64,000 nucleotides of DNA from Astragalus membranaceus (lineage: Eukaryota; Streptophyta; Magnoliopsida; Fabales; Fabaceae). The DNA lies in contig CM076849.1 of the NCBI GenBank assembly GCA_039519185.1, positions 33,351,109 through 33,415,108 of the forward strand, written 5' to 3'. A model generated the notes under the pieces. It saw only the letters and a list, made by a program, of their open reading frames with translations, was not told the DNA's origin and did no database searches. Position numbers and translations under genes: made by a program. Positions 1 to 10,434 of the stretch are shown one piece after another (within the stretch, counting starts at the first letter, position 1; the number at the start of each line of letters is the position of its first letter).

Positions 1-605
1 ATGTGCAAGTGCAACACCTACTACTCTATATATATCTAATCTAAGTTTGATTAATCTAAGTATATGTGAGTTCATAACCTATTATGCTAAGCTAGTTGAG
101 CTGAAAACAACTTCTAATAATTGAAACATGAGTTATTTTTACATCAATTACTGGCAAAAAATAAGAATGAACTCACATAAAAAGGAGAGGATCAAGAGTA
201 AGCGAGAACAAGAATAAGAGTGCAAGCAGTCTGGATCAATATAAATATCTGAAATAGAAACAAGACCATCAATCCTTGTCATTCAATGGTGAAAGGCATT
301 ACAAATTTTTGGATACAATAATTAAATTTTAAACCTAGTATTGTTGCTTCTTCAGTGTGTGCACTCCTCTTTTGATGAGTTTCTGCCATCCAACTTTCTC
401 CCTTGGTGATCTTGCTAGAGCAGCCGTTCTCTATAATGAAAAGTCACCACATTTGAACCTGTTTCCATAATAATCAAAGAGAGGTGATGGTGAAATTAGA
501 TTAGAATGAAAACAGAAGTTTATAGGGTCCATAACAGAATATTTGAGAATGCATTTCAGTTCTCTTTCAAAGTCGACTCATCCTCTGCCCCTTGATGCAT
601 AGTAG

Positions 606-930
606 TCATAACCCATCAATGTTTGAGGTCCCAGGTCCAATTGAAATGCAATCACCACCTGTTTAAAACATGTTATTAAAAACTGCTTGTGTAAGAAATA
701 GTGAAATAGATACAGAAGCAAAGTGAACATTGCTCTTTAGTCATTTCCATTGCTTATCGTGGAGTTATATATACCAACAACCTGTGAGTTTTCTACATGA
801 ATTACATTAGTGGTGGGGATGAGTTTAGGTGAAGAAATGGACAGCCTCTCTTGGCAGCCATCAAATTCCATATGGAACTGAGGACTGTTTTGAATTCTCA
901 ATCCAGTCACCTTCAAATTGGAGCTCGTGA
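606..930 (-). pseudogene. Polygalacturonase (GH28) fragment, two exons
   Basis: Minus-strand translation of about 742-930 contains SNLKVTGLRIQNSP, FDGCQ, LSISSPKL and HVENSQVVGIYNSTISNG, the GH28 beta-helix segment just before the catalytic Asp pair. A second block (658 down to 606, after an AG acceptor) reads GDCISIGPGTSNI and then meets a stop. The first block ends without a GT donor and has lost a few residues after FDGCQ. Polygalacturonases hydrolyse pectin in the cell wall and are usually about 400 residues; only about 80 remain here, so this is not a working enzyme. It sits downstream of the other captured fragments inside CACTA A. Confidence 0.85.
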
Positions 931-1352
931 ATATATGCACATCTGAATTGTAGTGGTGAAATCAACAGCAAAATGTACTTGTTGTGAATAAATATTATGA
1001 GAAGAACTAAGTTTTGTGAGTCATTTTGTCAAACACATCACAAGTCTTAAATGTACTAAACTAAAACAATGTAACTGATACAATAATCATTTAAAGTGTC
1101 CTATTGGTGGATCAGCCAGGAGCACTCCTAATTAGAATTAGAATATTATGGAAGTTTATGCTATTTCCCCATCTTTACTACTCAGGTGTTTGCAATAGGT
1201 TATAAATGATAAATTTGTATGAGAATAGTTAGGCATAAACCTCTTAAGTTGAGAAAGGTCCCTTAACTTAGATTATCTACCAAAGCAATAAGAAGAAAGT
1301 AAGAAAACTAGGAAGGTAATTGATGATAATGGGAAGTATCAAGCTTTTTTAC

Positions 1353-1455
1353 CTGGTAATCGACTAACAACGGTTCCCCATGGATCAATAATTAATGTGT
1401 CGCCGTAGCTTTCTCTTTTATCATTATGTTTGCCAGCTTGTGCGGCAGCTATGAC
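1353..1455 (-). pseudogene. Nitrilase-like (deaminated glutathione amidase type) exon
   Basis: One exon of 103 bp on the minus strand, with AG acceptor (TTATCAG) before 1455 and GT donor after 1353. It encodes VIAAAQAGKHNDKRESYG, then DTLIIDPWGTVVSRLPG. This matches the C-terminal half of plant nitrilase-like protein 2/Nit1 relatives (carbon-nitrogen hydrolase family), which repair deaminated glutathione. The catalytic Glu-Lys-Cys residues lie outside the fragment. The reading frame is open. The exon lies between ARIADNE exons (right) and polygalacturonase exons (left), so a spliced transcript could join all three. Confidence 0.87.
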
Positions 1456-1541
1456 CTGATAATTCATCGATAAAAAATTACCTATAAGTAAGTTGGTCAG
1501 AAGGTGGCTCAGGCTGAACACACAGAACCTGTGTTACTTAC

Positions 1542-2099
1542 ATGAATAGTTTGCATCTGGTGTAGATCGTCAAGAGCCTTTTGTCTTGACTGCAAGAGAA
1601 AGAAAAAAAATCAGATAGCCTTTGACACCAAAGGAATTCTAGCATAATTAAAATAAACAGTGAATTTGGAAATTGTGGAGCAATGCCAATTTAGAGACAT
1701 GATACATTGATACTGAACATCAAGAATATGGAGCGACACGTACAGATTGATTGCTAGCCCACCGCTCATAATAATGTGTGTATCTCTCCAATGAATTCCT
1801 TGCCATTTCTCTTCTTCTTACAGCTTCATCATACTACATACAAGATTTGCTTCATCATACCGTGGTCTGACCATGCACCAAGGCATAGCCTATAACATTA
1901 TATTAAATTTAGTTAACATTCACATCTACAAAACCACATTTTCATTATACCAACCCTCTACAAAATTTAAACAAAATAAAAAAATCATACCAGCAAAACT
2001 CAAATTTACAAGGTGGGGTACATGTCATATGCATTCACCCTTGGTCTTTTTTCAATCGGTCTCTTGCACTTGGGACATGGTTTTGAGTTAGCAAGTATC
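1542..2099 (-). pseudogene. ARIADNE-type RBR E3 ubiquitin ligase fragment, four exons
   Basis: Four minus-strand exons with canonical GT/AG sites. 1991-2099 is an IBR-type zinc-finger exon (ILANSKPCPKCKRPIEK, then a 1-bp shift and a TGA in place of a zinc-ligand Cys codon, then HMTC and CKFEFCW). 1861-1889 reads LCLGAWSDHG. 1744-1833 is 30 open codons (YDEAVRRREMARNS, LERYTHYYERWASNQS). 1542-1589 is 16 open codons (SRQKALDDLHQMQTIH). This is the IBR-to-helical part of ARI7/ARI8-like plant ligases. The exon expected between the second and third (GGFYACNRYE region) is missing. No catalytic RING2 is seen. It is a captured, non-functional copy. Confidence 0.9.
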
Positions 2100-4156
2100 C
2101 TGAAAGTTCATTAAACAAACAGTTAGCTCAGGATCTGAAGTATTGAGCATCTAAAAAGGAGAAAATGTAGTAGTAGTAGTAGTAGTACATATAATGGACA
2201 ATAACATAAAATAGTATCACCAGCAAGAAAAGTGAAATACACACGCTATTCACTGAGCATGAATGAAGGAGATAAAGAGAAAGTACAATTCTAAGTTACC
2301 TTGGGAAGCTTAAGGAGATAAACAGTATCACCTTAAATGCAGTTAAATCATTAGGCATTGCACATAGTATACATCAATGTTGGTGCTCTAGTATGTTCTT
2401 ATTGGATATGAAAAAGAACATTCAACATCATTTGCAAAATAAAGTTGCAATCAGAAGCATGTAGTTCTGTTTAGCCTGTCAATGTTGGTGCTCTAGTATG
2501 TTCTACATCCCATTTTAAAACAATTCATGCTCCATGCCTGTGAGCCTGTCAATGAGCCAACTTCAAAGCACTTATTATCAAATTACCAATATAAAAGTGC
2601 TAGTATAATTTCGCTTAATGTACAAGGTAAATTGCAAGCATAACTATAACTTACAGTTGCTTAAGACAAAGCATGCATATAATGAACCATACATGAGACA
2701 ATCATAAGGACACTAGTACACTACAATTTACTTGTATTAAATAGCTTTTGAGGTGGGACAACTCTAACCATGTTTTGGTTCGACCACTCAAATATGCAAG
2801 TCCTCAAATAAACGATTTAATTAGATAAATCAATGATCCAACGATGTAACAGAAGAGACACAGTCAAGAAAACCACTCGCAAAATAAATTAATGGCCAGT
2901 AGAAAAAAAAATTAGAATAATAAGTGACTACAAAGTTTAGCTTTCTAGAAAAAAAGGAAATTAATGGCCAATAGTACTCAAGATCCTTATCAAGTTGATC
3001 ACAGGGTTCACTAAAAACAAATTCCAGCAGTACAGCAGTTGGCGTGCAAGCCTGCTCATCTATTGCAAGAGGCGGACATTTCATCCATAAGTACAAGCTA
3101 TTGTGAAATGTTGTAATTCAATCTTGTTTTAGCAAATTGAGAGTTTTTGTAAAACTGTTAACCATTGGGTTAAAACAGTTGTAGTATTGTGTGGTTTTTA
3201 GTAGTAACCTTGGTTAAAAGGATTTGAGTAATGAAAAAAAACTATAAGTACTAGTTAACTTTGATAATGTGAATTATCCCTCTCTGCATAAACTGTTCTT
3301 GTTTCAAAATTCTGTTATTGTCTTTGGTTCATAACATAATTCAAATAGTTATTTCAAGTTCATATCTCACCCCTTTAGAATCACATATTGAAGTACAGGT
3401 AAGGGAAAATGACACAAAAAACAACAATTTAACATATAATATAAATGCTACATAAATGTCAAGTAAGAATGGTATAAATGTCACATGAGCCATTCATCCA
3501 AGTTAAGCAATTCAATCTATCTTATAAGTAGGCTACTATTCTTAAGCATTAAGTAAGTCAATGCTAATGGATGAAGCCTAAACTACAATCAGTGCTGCTG
3601 CAAATACATTGGCGGTGCCTACAGTTTTTGTGGTCCAATTATACACTTTCTTAACATAGTATTTTATAAAAAAATTGCTTCTCAATCATACACTTTCATA
3701 ACCGAATTGATGATTTTTAATTTTTTAGCTTTTTTTTTGGATCAATGGGAAAGGAAACTAATTTTTTAGCTTTAACCCACAAAAAGTGAACTGATTTCAA
3801 ATTCAATCCCAAACATTTCTAAAACGAAAACTACCAAATGAAAGAGAGTGATTTTGAAACCTTACAGTTGAGAAGACGATGGCTACAAATGCAGGTGGCG
3901 TGTCGGCGACACTACAATGTGTGAATGGGGTTGTTGGGATTGTGCTGTGTTCCTCTAGAAGCTTACAAATAGAGGAATAACCACTGAATGCTTCTTCCAA
4001 GCTTGATATAGGGACAAAGGAAGCTTAGGGTTCAGATGGAAGCTGACAAATTAGGAAAAGGGGATTAGGGTTTCGAGTTAATCAAAAATTAGGGGCTTTG
4101 TGTTAAATAGAAGTATAATAGAAGAAGAAAACATACCCTTGAGGAAGAAGAAGTCG
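2100..4156. other. CACTA A interior without recognisable genes
   Basis: AT-rich sequence with only short open frames. The minus-strand frames at 2830-3096 and 3803-4000 match no family I recognise. By position, between captured exons and the terminal leader, this is probably captured intron or flanking DNA. The leader at 4157-4400 is purine-rich on the + strand and could hold the minus-strand promoter and 5' UTR. Confidence 0.5.
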
Positions 4157-4424
4157 TTATCTAGTTTTGGGTTCGGATTGGCCGTGGAGTGGAGCGATTC
4201 TGCTTGACTGAGTGATGGAGATGACTGGCGGTTGAAGAGGGGTGACGAAATGGTGGTCGTGAGCGGCGGAGGACAGGCTGAGCGGCGGCGACGGAGAGGC
4301 GGATGGAGGGTGAAAGACACAGAGAGGGCAACTGAGAGAGGGCGATTGAGAGAGAGAAGTTCTGAAATGTGCGTGAAATGAGACAGTTCGGGGGAAGAGT
4401 TTCATTTTAATTTGGGATTTGGTG

Positions 4425-4690
4425 ATTTGCGACGGATTTGCGACAAAAAGTCCGTCGCAAAGTATCACGTTCCGTCGCAAATCCGTCGCAAACTAGCTAG
4501 CATCTATTTCAAGGCTTTTTTGACGATTGTTTTGGTCGCAAATCCGTCGCAAATTTGCGACCGTTTTCTAATCCGTCGCAAACGCCAGCGGGAAATTTCC
4601 CGCTTCTTACTTTTTATACACGCCGTCGCAAATCCGTGGCAAATTAGTGACGGATTAAGCACTGTCGCAAATGTTGGTAGCTAAAACAGG
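4425..4690. repeat. Subterminal repeats of CACTA A (core TTTGCGACGGA)
   Basis: About ten direct and inverted copies of a TTTGCGACGGA-like motif lie within 260 bp of the CACTA terminus, for example near 4430, 4450, 4470, 4541 and 4570. Such arrays are the binding sites of the element's TNPA-like protein in En/Spm. The core differs by one or two bases from those of the other two CACTA elements in the window. Confidence 0.8.
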
Positions 4691-4952
4691 TTTTTCTTGT
4701 AGTGTGTTATCTATTTATTGATTTTTTTAGTATTTATGAAAAACGATCAAAAATGTGTTTCTCATCTCCTTTCTTCGCATGTTAGGTGTGGAAATAGGAG
4801 CGAATATATTTTACCCCACCCTTCATGCTAGTTGTCTTTGTGGAGCGTTACTCCTAGTTTTTAGGGCACGTAAGCCATAATGAGCGTTGATCTTAGCCAA
4901 TCCAACGGTGTTTAGTTGTAGGCTAGTGTTAATTAGTGGCCAACAGAGACCA

Positions 4953-4958
<6 letters not shown>

Positions 4959-5050
<92 letters not shown>
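4959..5050. repeat. (TA)n microsatellite
   Basis: About 46 uninterrupted TA units, preceded by TGTG. Open frames of alternating Ile-Tyr across it are artefacts of the repeat. Confidence 0.97.
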
Positions 5051-5051
<1 letters not shown>

Positions 5052-5477
5052 CTTGTACATTTGTACAAAAAACACGAACAATCTATCTATCTATATTTTT
5101 TCAAGTCTTTTACTTTCTTTTATTCGCTTTTTATTTTATGCATATTGCATAGTCTTAGATAATCCTACACATCCCTATCACCTAGCCTAACACTCATTGG
5201 AGGAGTTAGGGAACCCATAACTGAGGAATAAAGTTCCTTCCTCAATGTAATCGCTTGAATAAAGAGGAGTCAAGAGTTCAAACTCTTAGCAGAGGCTCTA
5301 CTAAATCTAAAGTTTGACAACAAATATCAATTATTGTGTAAGTCTCCCCTTTTTATCATAAAGGAGAGAGACACTATAACATTATTATCCTGCGACAACA
5401 ACTGAAAGAGGAATCAAAATGTTGTAAGGTTTAGATTCTCTTAGTTTAATGCATAGTGTCACTTGGAGAGATAGAGT

Positions 5478-5620
5478 GACACACACACACACACATATAT
5501 ATATACATACATACAGAGAGAGATAGATAGAGAGAGAGAGCACCCTTTAAAAAGCCACATACATACATATAGAGACTAGAGAGAGAGAGAGAGCACCCTT
5601 TAAAAAGCCGGGGTGTATTT
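5478..5620. repeat. Compound CA/TA/CATA/GA microsatellite with a duplicated unit
   Basis: A (CA)n-(TA)n-(CATA)n-(GA)n tract is followed by GAGAGCACCCTTTAAAAAGC. The same GA tract plus CACCCTTTAAAAAGCC recurs about 60 bp later, so the compound repeat was itself duplicated once. Confidence 0.8.
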
Positions 5621-6148
5621 AACAAAGAACTGAAATTAATGTTAGTTTGATTAGATGGGCCTAGTTATGTTATTTTTTGAAAAACCCAGTTGTTTTGTAG
5701 TTTGGAACTATGTTGCACGAGGCTCAGATAATTTTTGTTGAATGATCGAATGCATGCTGTGAGTTTGCAATTCTGTGTAATGACCCAAAAAAAAACAACC
5801 ATGAGGCATGAACCATCCCACAATTATCATGTCAAAATTTTGAGTCACTTTTAAATAAATTAAAACAATAAATTCATAATTATTAACTTAAATAATCTCA
5901 CTACTAGAAATTTGCCAATTTCCAGCCGATTTTGCTCAATGTGAATTTATGTCCCCAAATTGTGATAAAAAAAAGTCCCCAAGTAACATTATTGACAAAA
6001 AATGTGAATTCGTCTCTAATTTTGCGACATCATTTCGTGAGGCTAGAATTAGCGACCGATTCGATTCTTCCATCCTAGTTTTGATAACTAGTTTAGTTTT
6101 TTCTAACAATTGCGAGGAAGCGGGGTAAACGATAAAATACTTTTGGAT

Positions 6149-6196
6149 GGCATTATTCCCTTTAGACGGTCAAAAATGGGATTAGGGAATAATGCC
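6149..6196. repeat. Short perfect inverted repeat
   Basis: Arms GGCATTATTCCCT (6149-6161) and AGGGAATAATGCC (6184-6196) are perfect 13-bp complements around a 22-bp spacer. It could be a miniature-element end pair or a transcript hairpin. No flanking gene suggests a role. Confidence 0.7.
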
Positions 6197-6861
6197 AGCT
6201 TAAACTTCAAAGCAATTTGCAATTGCAAATGCTTCAACTTTGTGGTTTGCCGACATGGCTGGCTACAACTACAACATCAATTGGAGGCTGATTTATGATA
6301 TGGAATGCAACTGATTTGGGACATTGGGAGATAACCGGTAACAAACTGTTACCGAATTGGTTGTCAAAAGAAAGACTGTTTACAAATAACAGTTAACCAA
6401 TTTTTAAAAAGAGTGTGGTAGGGAGTTGCCGACTATTTTATTCCAATCCGGCTTGAAGGATTAGCCTCGCGAGTAGATGATACTCGGTTTATACAAAAAA
6501 AATATAGTATGGATTATGTACCATGCACATCTCTGGTGGGGAAACCGCGCTAGGAGTGTGATCAGCCTTGTAGGATCATTTGCTTTATATTTTTTAAATT
6601 CCTTTTGTATCTTTTAACTAAATCTTTCCATTATTTAATTTTTTCTAGCAAATTTTGGCCGGTCAATTCATCATTTTACAGTTTTTTTTTTTGTCCAAAC
6701 ATCATTTTATAGTTGAAAATTCTTTTTTTCCTACTATTTGTTGAGCCGGCCTTTCAGTATGTACTAAAGTGGGGTGACTTAACATCCAAGCCCACCACCC
6801 AATGGCGAGCCAACCAGCCTTGCGTCGTTAAAAGGCGAAATGGTAGCAGTATAGACCGAGC

Positions 6862-7397
6862 CAGGGCCGGTCCTGAGATTTTGGGTGCCCTTGTAACTAT
6901 TTGAATATCTTTCTCCTTGTATTTTTTGTTAAAAAATCAAGGTTCTTTAAAAACTATTTTTCATAGAAATCAAAATGAGATTATTTAATGTATTTTACGA
7001 TATTGTTAATAGTATTTTTTATGTTTGCATGCATTATGAAAATAATTAATTGCCTTCAAAGAACTCGATATTATATAACTTGATTTTGATTCGGCAATTA
7101 AAACCTCTCTCTATAACGACTTCCAATTTTTAAAAAAGAATTTCACCATCAAGATCATAAGAATCATCGAGTTTTAAGTAAGTTTCAAAAGGTTTGCAAT
7201 ATGATTTCAAGTCATTATTAGGAAGTTATCTAAATTGTTGTGTTTGTGTGTGTGTGTGTGTATATAATCATAATTGTAATAACATAAAAATCCTATTCAA
7301 ATAGATGTATACACTAATAAGTATAACAATTTTTGGTGCCCTAAAAAATGGGGCATTGGGCGATCGCTCCTGCCGCCCTTGCTCAGGGCCACCATTG
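6862..7397. mobile_element. Small hAT-like non-autonomous element
   Basis: Imperfect terminal inverted repeats begin CAGGGCCGGTCCTGAG on the left and, on the opposite strand at the right, CAATGGTGGCCCTGAG. The flanks are GACCGAGC (6854-6861) and GACTGAGC (7398-7405), an 8-bp target duplication with one mismatch, as hAT elements make. The 536-bp AT-rich interior has no open frame. The CAGGGCCGG start is common in plant hAT miniature elements. The mismatch suggests an old insertion. Confidence 0.65.
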
Positions 7398-7405
7398 GAC
7401 TGAGC

Positions 7406-7870
7406 TAGACTGCTTTGTCATCCATATAATTTTAGGTAGGCAAAAGTGTTTGCGGTCCAAAAAATTTCATTTTGAAGAAAAAAATCGGGAGTTGAATTTA
7501 AAGGCTTGGTTCATTGACATACTTCATTCCACTCATCCTATCTTTCATTTTACTCCAAAAATATGCGTCGCTTAAAAGTGTTGGGCAAGTTCAAACTCTT
7601 TGGCCTGACAAGTACTAATACTTCTTTTTCTACGAAAAATCTATCCGAAAAGAGACACTAAGGGGATATTTGGGAGGAGAACTTTTTCTTTTTTTTGTAA
7701 ATTATAGAAACTATAAAATGTTTCTAAAAACAAGTAAAGTGTAATTGACATATTATACGATAATGCAATCATATATTATATTGATATTTCAATTTAAAAA
7801 TCTCACGCACACATAGCCTAAAACAGGGCTTTAGACTTAGCCGTCCAAAGCCCTCTATAAATATCTTCCC
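7406..7870. other. Non-coding spacer left of CACTA B
   Basis: AT-rich sequence with no recognisable gene or repeat; only short chance frames. It ends in the CCC copied as the target duplication of the next element. Confidence 0.6.
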
Positions 7871-7879
7871 CACTACAAA

Positions 7880-8140
7880 AAAACAGCGTATTAGCGACGG
7901 ATTTTTCCGTCGCTAATACCACTTTTTCCCTCGCTAACAACATTTAGCGACGGAATTAGCGACGGATTTTATCCGTCGCTAATTCCATCGCTAATTACTG
8001 CCACGTGTTAGCCTACGATTGAGCAATATTAGCGACGGATTTCCGTCTCTAATACCGTCGCTAATTGATGCCACGTGGTTGTGTCTGGTTAGCAATATTA
8101 GCGACGGAATTCCGCCACTAATTCCGTCGCTAATGACCCC
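7880..8140. repeat. Left subterminal repeats of CACTA B (core TTAGCGACGGA)
   Basis: About eight copies of TTAGCGACGGA or its inverse occur within 270 bp of the left terminus, often as TAGCGACGGA facing TCCGTCGCTA. They are the presumed binding sites for the element's own DNA-binding protein. Confidence 0.85.
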
Positions 8141-8340
8141 TGAATTTTTTTAAATTTTTTTTGGAAAACCTGGCTTTTAATTTTTGGAAAACCTGCTTTT
8201 TAAAATCGAAATGCGAACAACCTGTCTATTGCGCAAAACCCTGTCTATTATAAACACTATAATTAAGATAAATGCGAAAATCTGAATTAACAATAAAGGC
8301 GAAATCGAAATCAAACAATACAATCCCAAATAAAAACAAA

Positions 8341-8420
8341 ATCCGAATCAAAATAAACAAGTTCAAACAAATCCGAATCAAAATAAACAAGTTCAAACAA
8401 ATCCGAATCAAAATAAACAA
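8341..8420. repeat. 30-bp tandem repeat, 2.7 copies
   Basis: The unit begins ATCCGAATCAAAATAAACAA and continues GTTCAAACAA. It is repeated exactly at 8341, 8371 and (partly) 8401, immediately 3' of the stop codon of the minus-strand TNPA-like gene, so it lies in its 3' UTR. Confidence 0.95.
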
Positions 8421-8450
8421 AGTCCCGCATCTCTCCCAAATAACTAAGTC

Positions 8451-10247
8451 CTAATAGGGATTATCATCAGACCCCTCAGACTCAGACCCATTTGGATGTT
8501 TGCGGTTATAATACTTCAATATCTTCGCTTGCGCACGGGTAAAATTCAAGAAGTCTTCCTGCAAGGTTGTCTGCACCTGTTCATGAGTCTGCAGCCGCTG
8601 CTCCTGATCCTGAATGACTTGTGCCTGTGCCTGCACCTGCTGCCTAAGTTGCGCGGTCTCGTCAGCTGTAGCAGGAGGAGGAGGAGGAGGTCCACTTCCA
8701 GAAGGCCCACTAGTGTCGAAGTGATCAACCCCAGAGTCCAATAACGGCGCCAAGGGCCCCGAACCATACAGGCGACCCTTATTCGGCCCGCCTACCGCCA
8801 TCTTCCAATTGCGGTTCGCCAGAGCTATGATCTCAGGGGGAAGTGGACCAAGTGAGCCAGGGTTCCAGGTTCCCTGAGTCGGCTCAACCATCGTCTCACT
8901 AACATCCTCCTGTTTTCCATAACCAGATAACATAGCATAATTAACGTTCCATTTTAAGAAAACAAAATTATTTAATACAAAACAAGTTGTATATACCTGA
9001 GTTTTCCTAGAGCGCTCATCAACATACTCCGTAGTACCCTTCCTCAAATATGTTGCCCTGTGAAGCTCAGGAATAGTGATATCGCGTCCAGCCTTCTTAC
9101 TCTGTAATAATGAAACACATTTTTAATTATTGCTAATCACCTTAAATAAACTAAAATAACACATACTTAAAATAATTTACCAATCTGACAGCATGCTGAG
9201 CCTGGTTGACGGAACCGCAACAGTGAAGCGAGCCACCCTTTTCAGAATTTCTATTCTGCTTGGCCTTTTCAGCTTTTTCTTTGTAGCTCTCAGTAGCCCA
9301 AAGTTCCTTGTAGGCATTCCAAACACGGTCAGGGATGTATTTTGGCTGCTTATCTTTACAACGCAGTTTGTAAAGCAAATCCGACAATTGCTTGCCCATT
9401 CTTTTGAAAAAAAGCTTCTGCACAGCTACATCATGTTCCGGCAGCCACATCAACTTAGACTGTATTAAGCAAAACAAAAATATGTATTATTATATATAAC
9501 ATAAAAAAATTAAAATTAACAATATATGTAATGACATAATTAACTAACAATTACCTTAAACAAATCCAAAAGTTTTCCCCTTTCCTCATCATTGACTTTT
9601 GTCCACTTTTCATGATAAGTTTTAAAATACATTTTCTGAATGACATATGTGATATGCGATGAAGCGGCCTTCGCAGGAAGCAACCTGCATAACAAAACAT
9701 ATATATCAAACAATAAAACACACACACATGTATATATATATATATATATATATAAGTCATTGCATAATTAATTTAAACTAAAAAATTCAAACAATACTTA
9801 CGCGTTACCATAGGGATAGATGACTTTGCGTTTGATACCATCATTGCCGACAACTACCTGCACATCCTCTTCATCAGTCGATGAATCTGAATCAGTAACA
9901 CCAACATGGGGCTCATCAGTATACGCATCACCATGGGGCTCAGCTGGTGTAGGCATCGATAACCCTGGTGTAGGCATATACCCAGGTGGTATACGCATAT
10001 ACCCAGGTGGTATAGGCGTATACCCTGGTGTATGCAACCCTGGTGTAGGCATATACCCCCCTGGTGTAGGCATATACCCAACTGGTGGAGACGAAGGCTG
10101 AACCACCGGTGGGGCAATTGGAGAGGTGGTCTGAGGCGTTGCAATAAATGAGTTATTCCCAATATTAACTAATGTCACCTCACGTTGTCTACGACGATAA
10201 TGCCTCTTCCCATGTCTCGATGGGTCCGAACTTTCTCCTGGATGCAT
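8451..10247 (-). CDS. CACTA second protein (Ptta/En/Spm transposase family, TNPA-like)
   Basis: Five minus-strand exons fit. Exon 1 starts MHPGESSDPSRHGKRHYRR at 10247 and is Pro-rich with GYMPTP repeats, ending near 9802. Then 9687-9553 (SSHITYVIQKMYFK), about 9460-9180 (PEHDVAVQKLFFKRMGKQLS, PDRVWNAYKELW), about 9102-9000, and a last exon from about 8912 to the stop at 8451, rich in Gln with a predicted coiled coil (QVQAQAQVIQDQEQRLQ). The middle exons match the plant transposase (Ptta/En/Spm) domain, thought to bind the subterminal repeats as TNPA does. No nonsense codon is obvious in these exons; boundaries are approximate. Products of this class act in the nucleus with TNP2. Confidence 0.75.
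9950..10095 (-). repeat. Coding minisatellite, Pro-Gly-Tyr-Met repeats
   Basis: Imperfect repeats of a 21-24 bp unit encode P(T/I)PGYMPTPG-like heptapeptides in exon 1 of the TNPA-like gene. The frame stays open, and variants (YMRIPP, YTPIPP) show degeneration or selection at the protein level. Confidence 0.8.
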
Positions 10248-10434
10248 ATCTATGAACAATAACAAGACTCTAATAATAATGATAACAAGAACAATAATAT
10301 AATCACGATAATTTCAACATTAATGTAATAATGATAACAACATAATCTAATAATGATAACAACATTAATACTAATATAACGACGATAATTAGAACATTAA
10401 TGTAATAATGATAACAACATTAATACTAATAAGA

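Larger units (their letters stand above)
1..4704 (-). mobile_element. CACTA (En/Spm) transposon A, right part, with captured host gene fragments
   Basis: The right terminus reads TTTTTCTTGTAGTG, the inverse of a CACTACAAGAAAAA end, and stops at 4704. It is preceded by about 250 bp dense in TTTGCGACGGA/TCCGTCGCAAA motifs, typical CACTA subterminal repeats. I find no matching left end, so the element should extend left of the window. No transposase is visible. Instead the minus strand carries exon-sized matches to three unrelated host genes (ARIADNE ligase, nitrilase-like amidase, polygalacturonase), all in the same orientation. The 4320-4430 leader resembles the right end of the CACTA at 53683-58409, so they are one family. 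This matches known gene-capturing CACTA elements such as soybean Tgm-Express1. Confidence 0.8.
4705..6861. other. Intergenic, AT-rich, microsatellite-bearing
   Basis: No gene is recognisable. It holds a long (TA)n run (4959-5050), mixed CA/TA/GA repeats (5478-5620) and a short hairpin (6149-6196). A CACTACTAGAAATTTG string near 5902 looks like the end of a small TIR element, but no partner end was found. Confidence 0.6.

Noticed and set aside
2713..2735. CACTACAATTTACTTG as the left end of CACTA A
   Set aside because: It diverges from the right end after eight bases, has no subterminal repeats, and would leave the captured genes outside the element.
4823..5190. Overlapping frames of alternating Ile and Tyr on both strands
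   Set aside because: They are translations of a (TA)n microsatellite. The same applies at 9551-9760, 18705-18944 and 32109-32456.
5902..5920. CACTACTAGAAATTTG as a fourth CACTA end
   Set aside because: No subterminal repeats of its own and no opposing CTAGTAGTG end with matching 3-bp duplication were found nearby.
8496..8767. Extra frames over the last exon of the TNPA-like gene
   Set aside because: Shadows of a Gln/Pro-rich coding exon in other frames.
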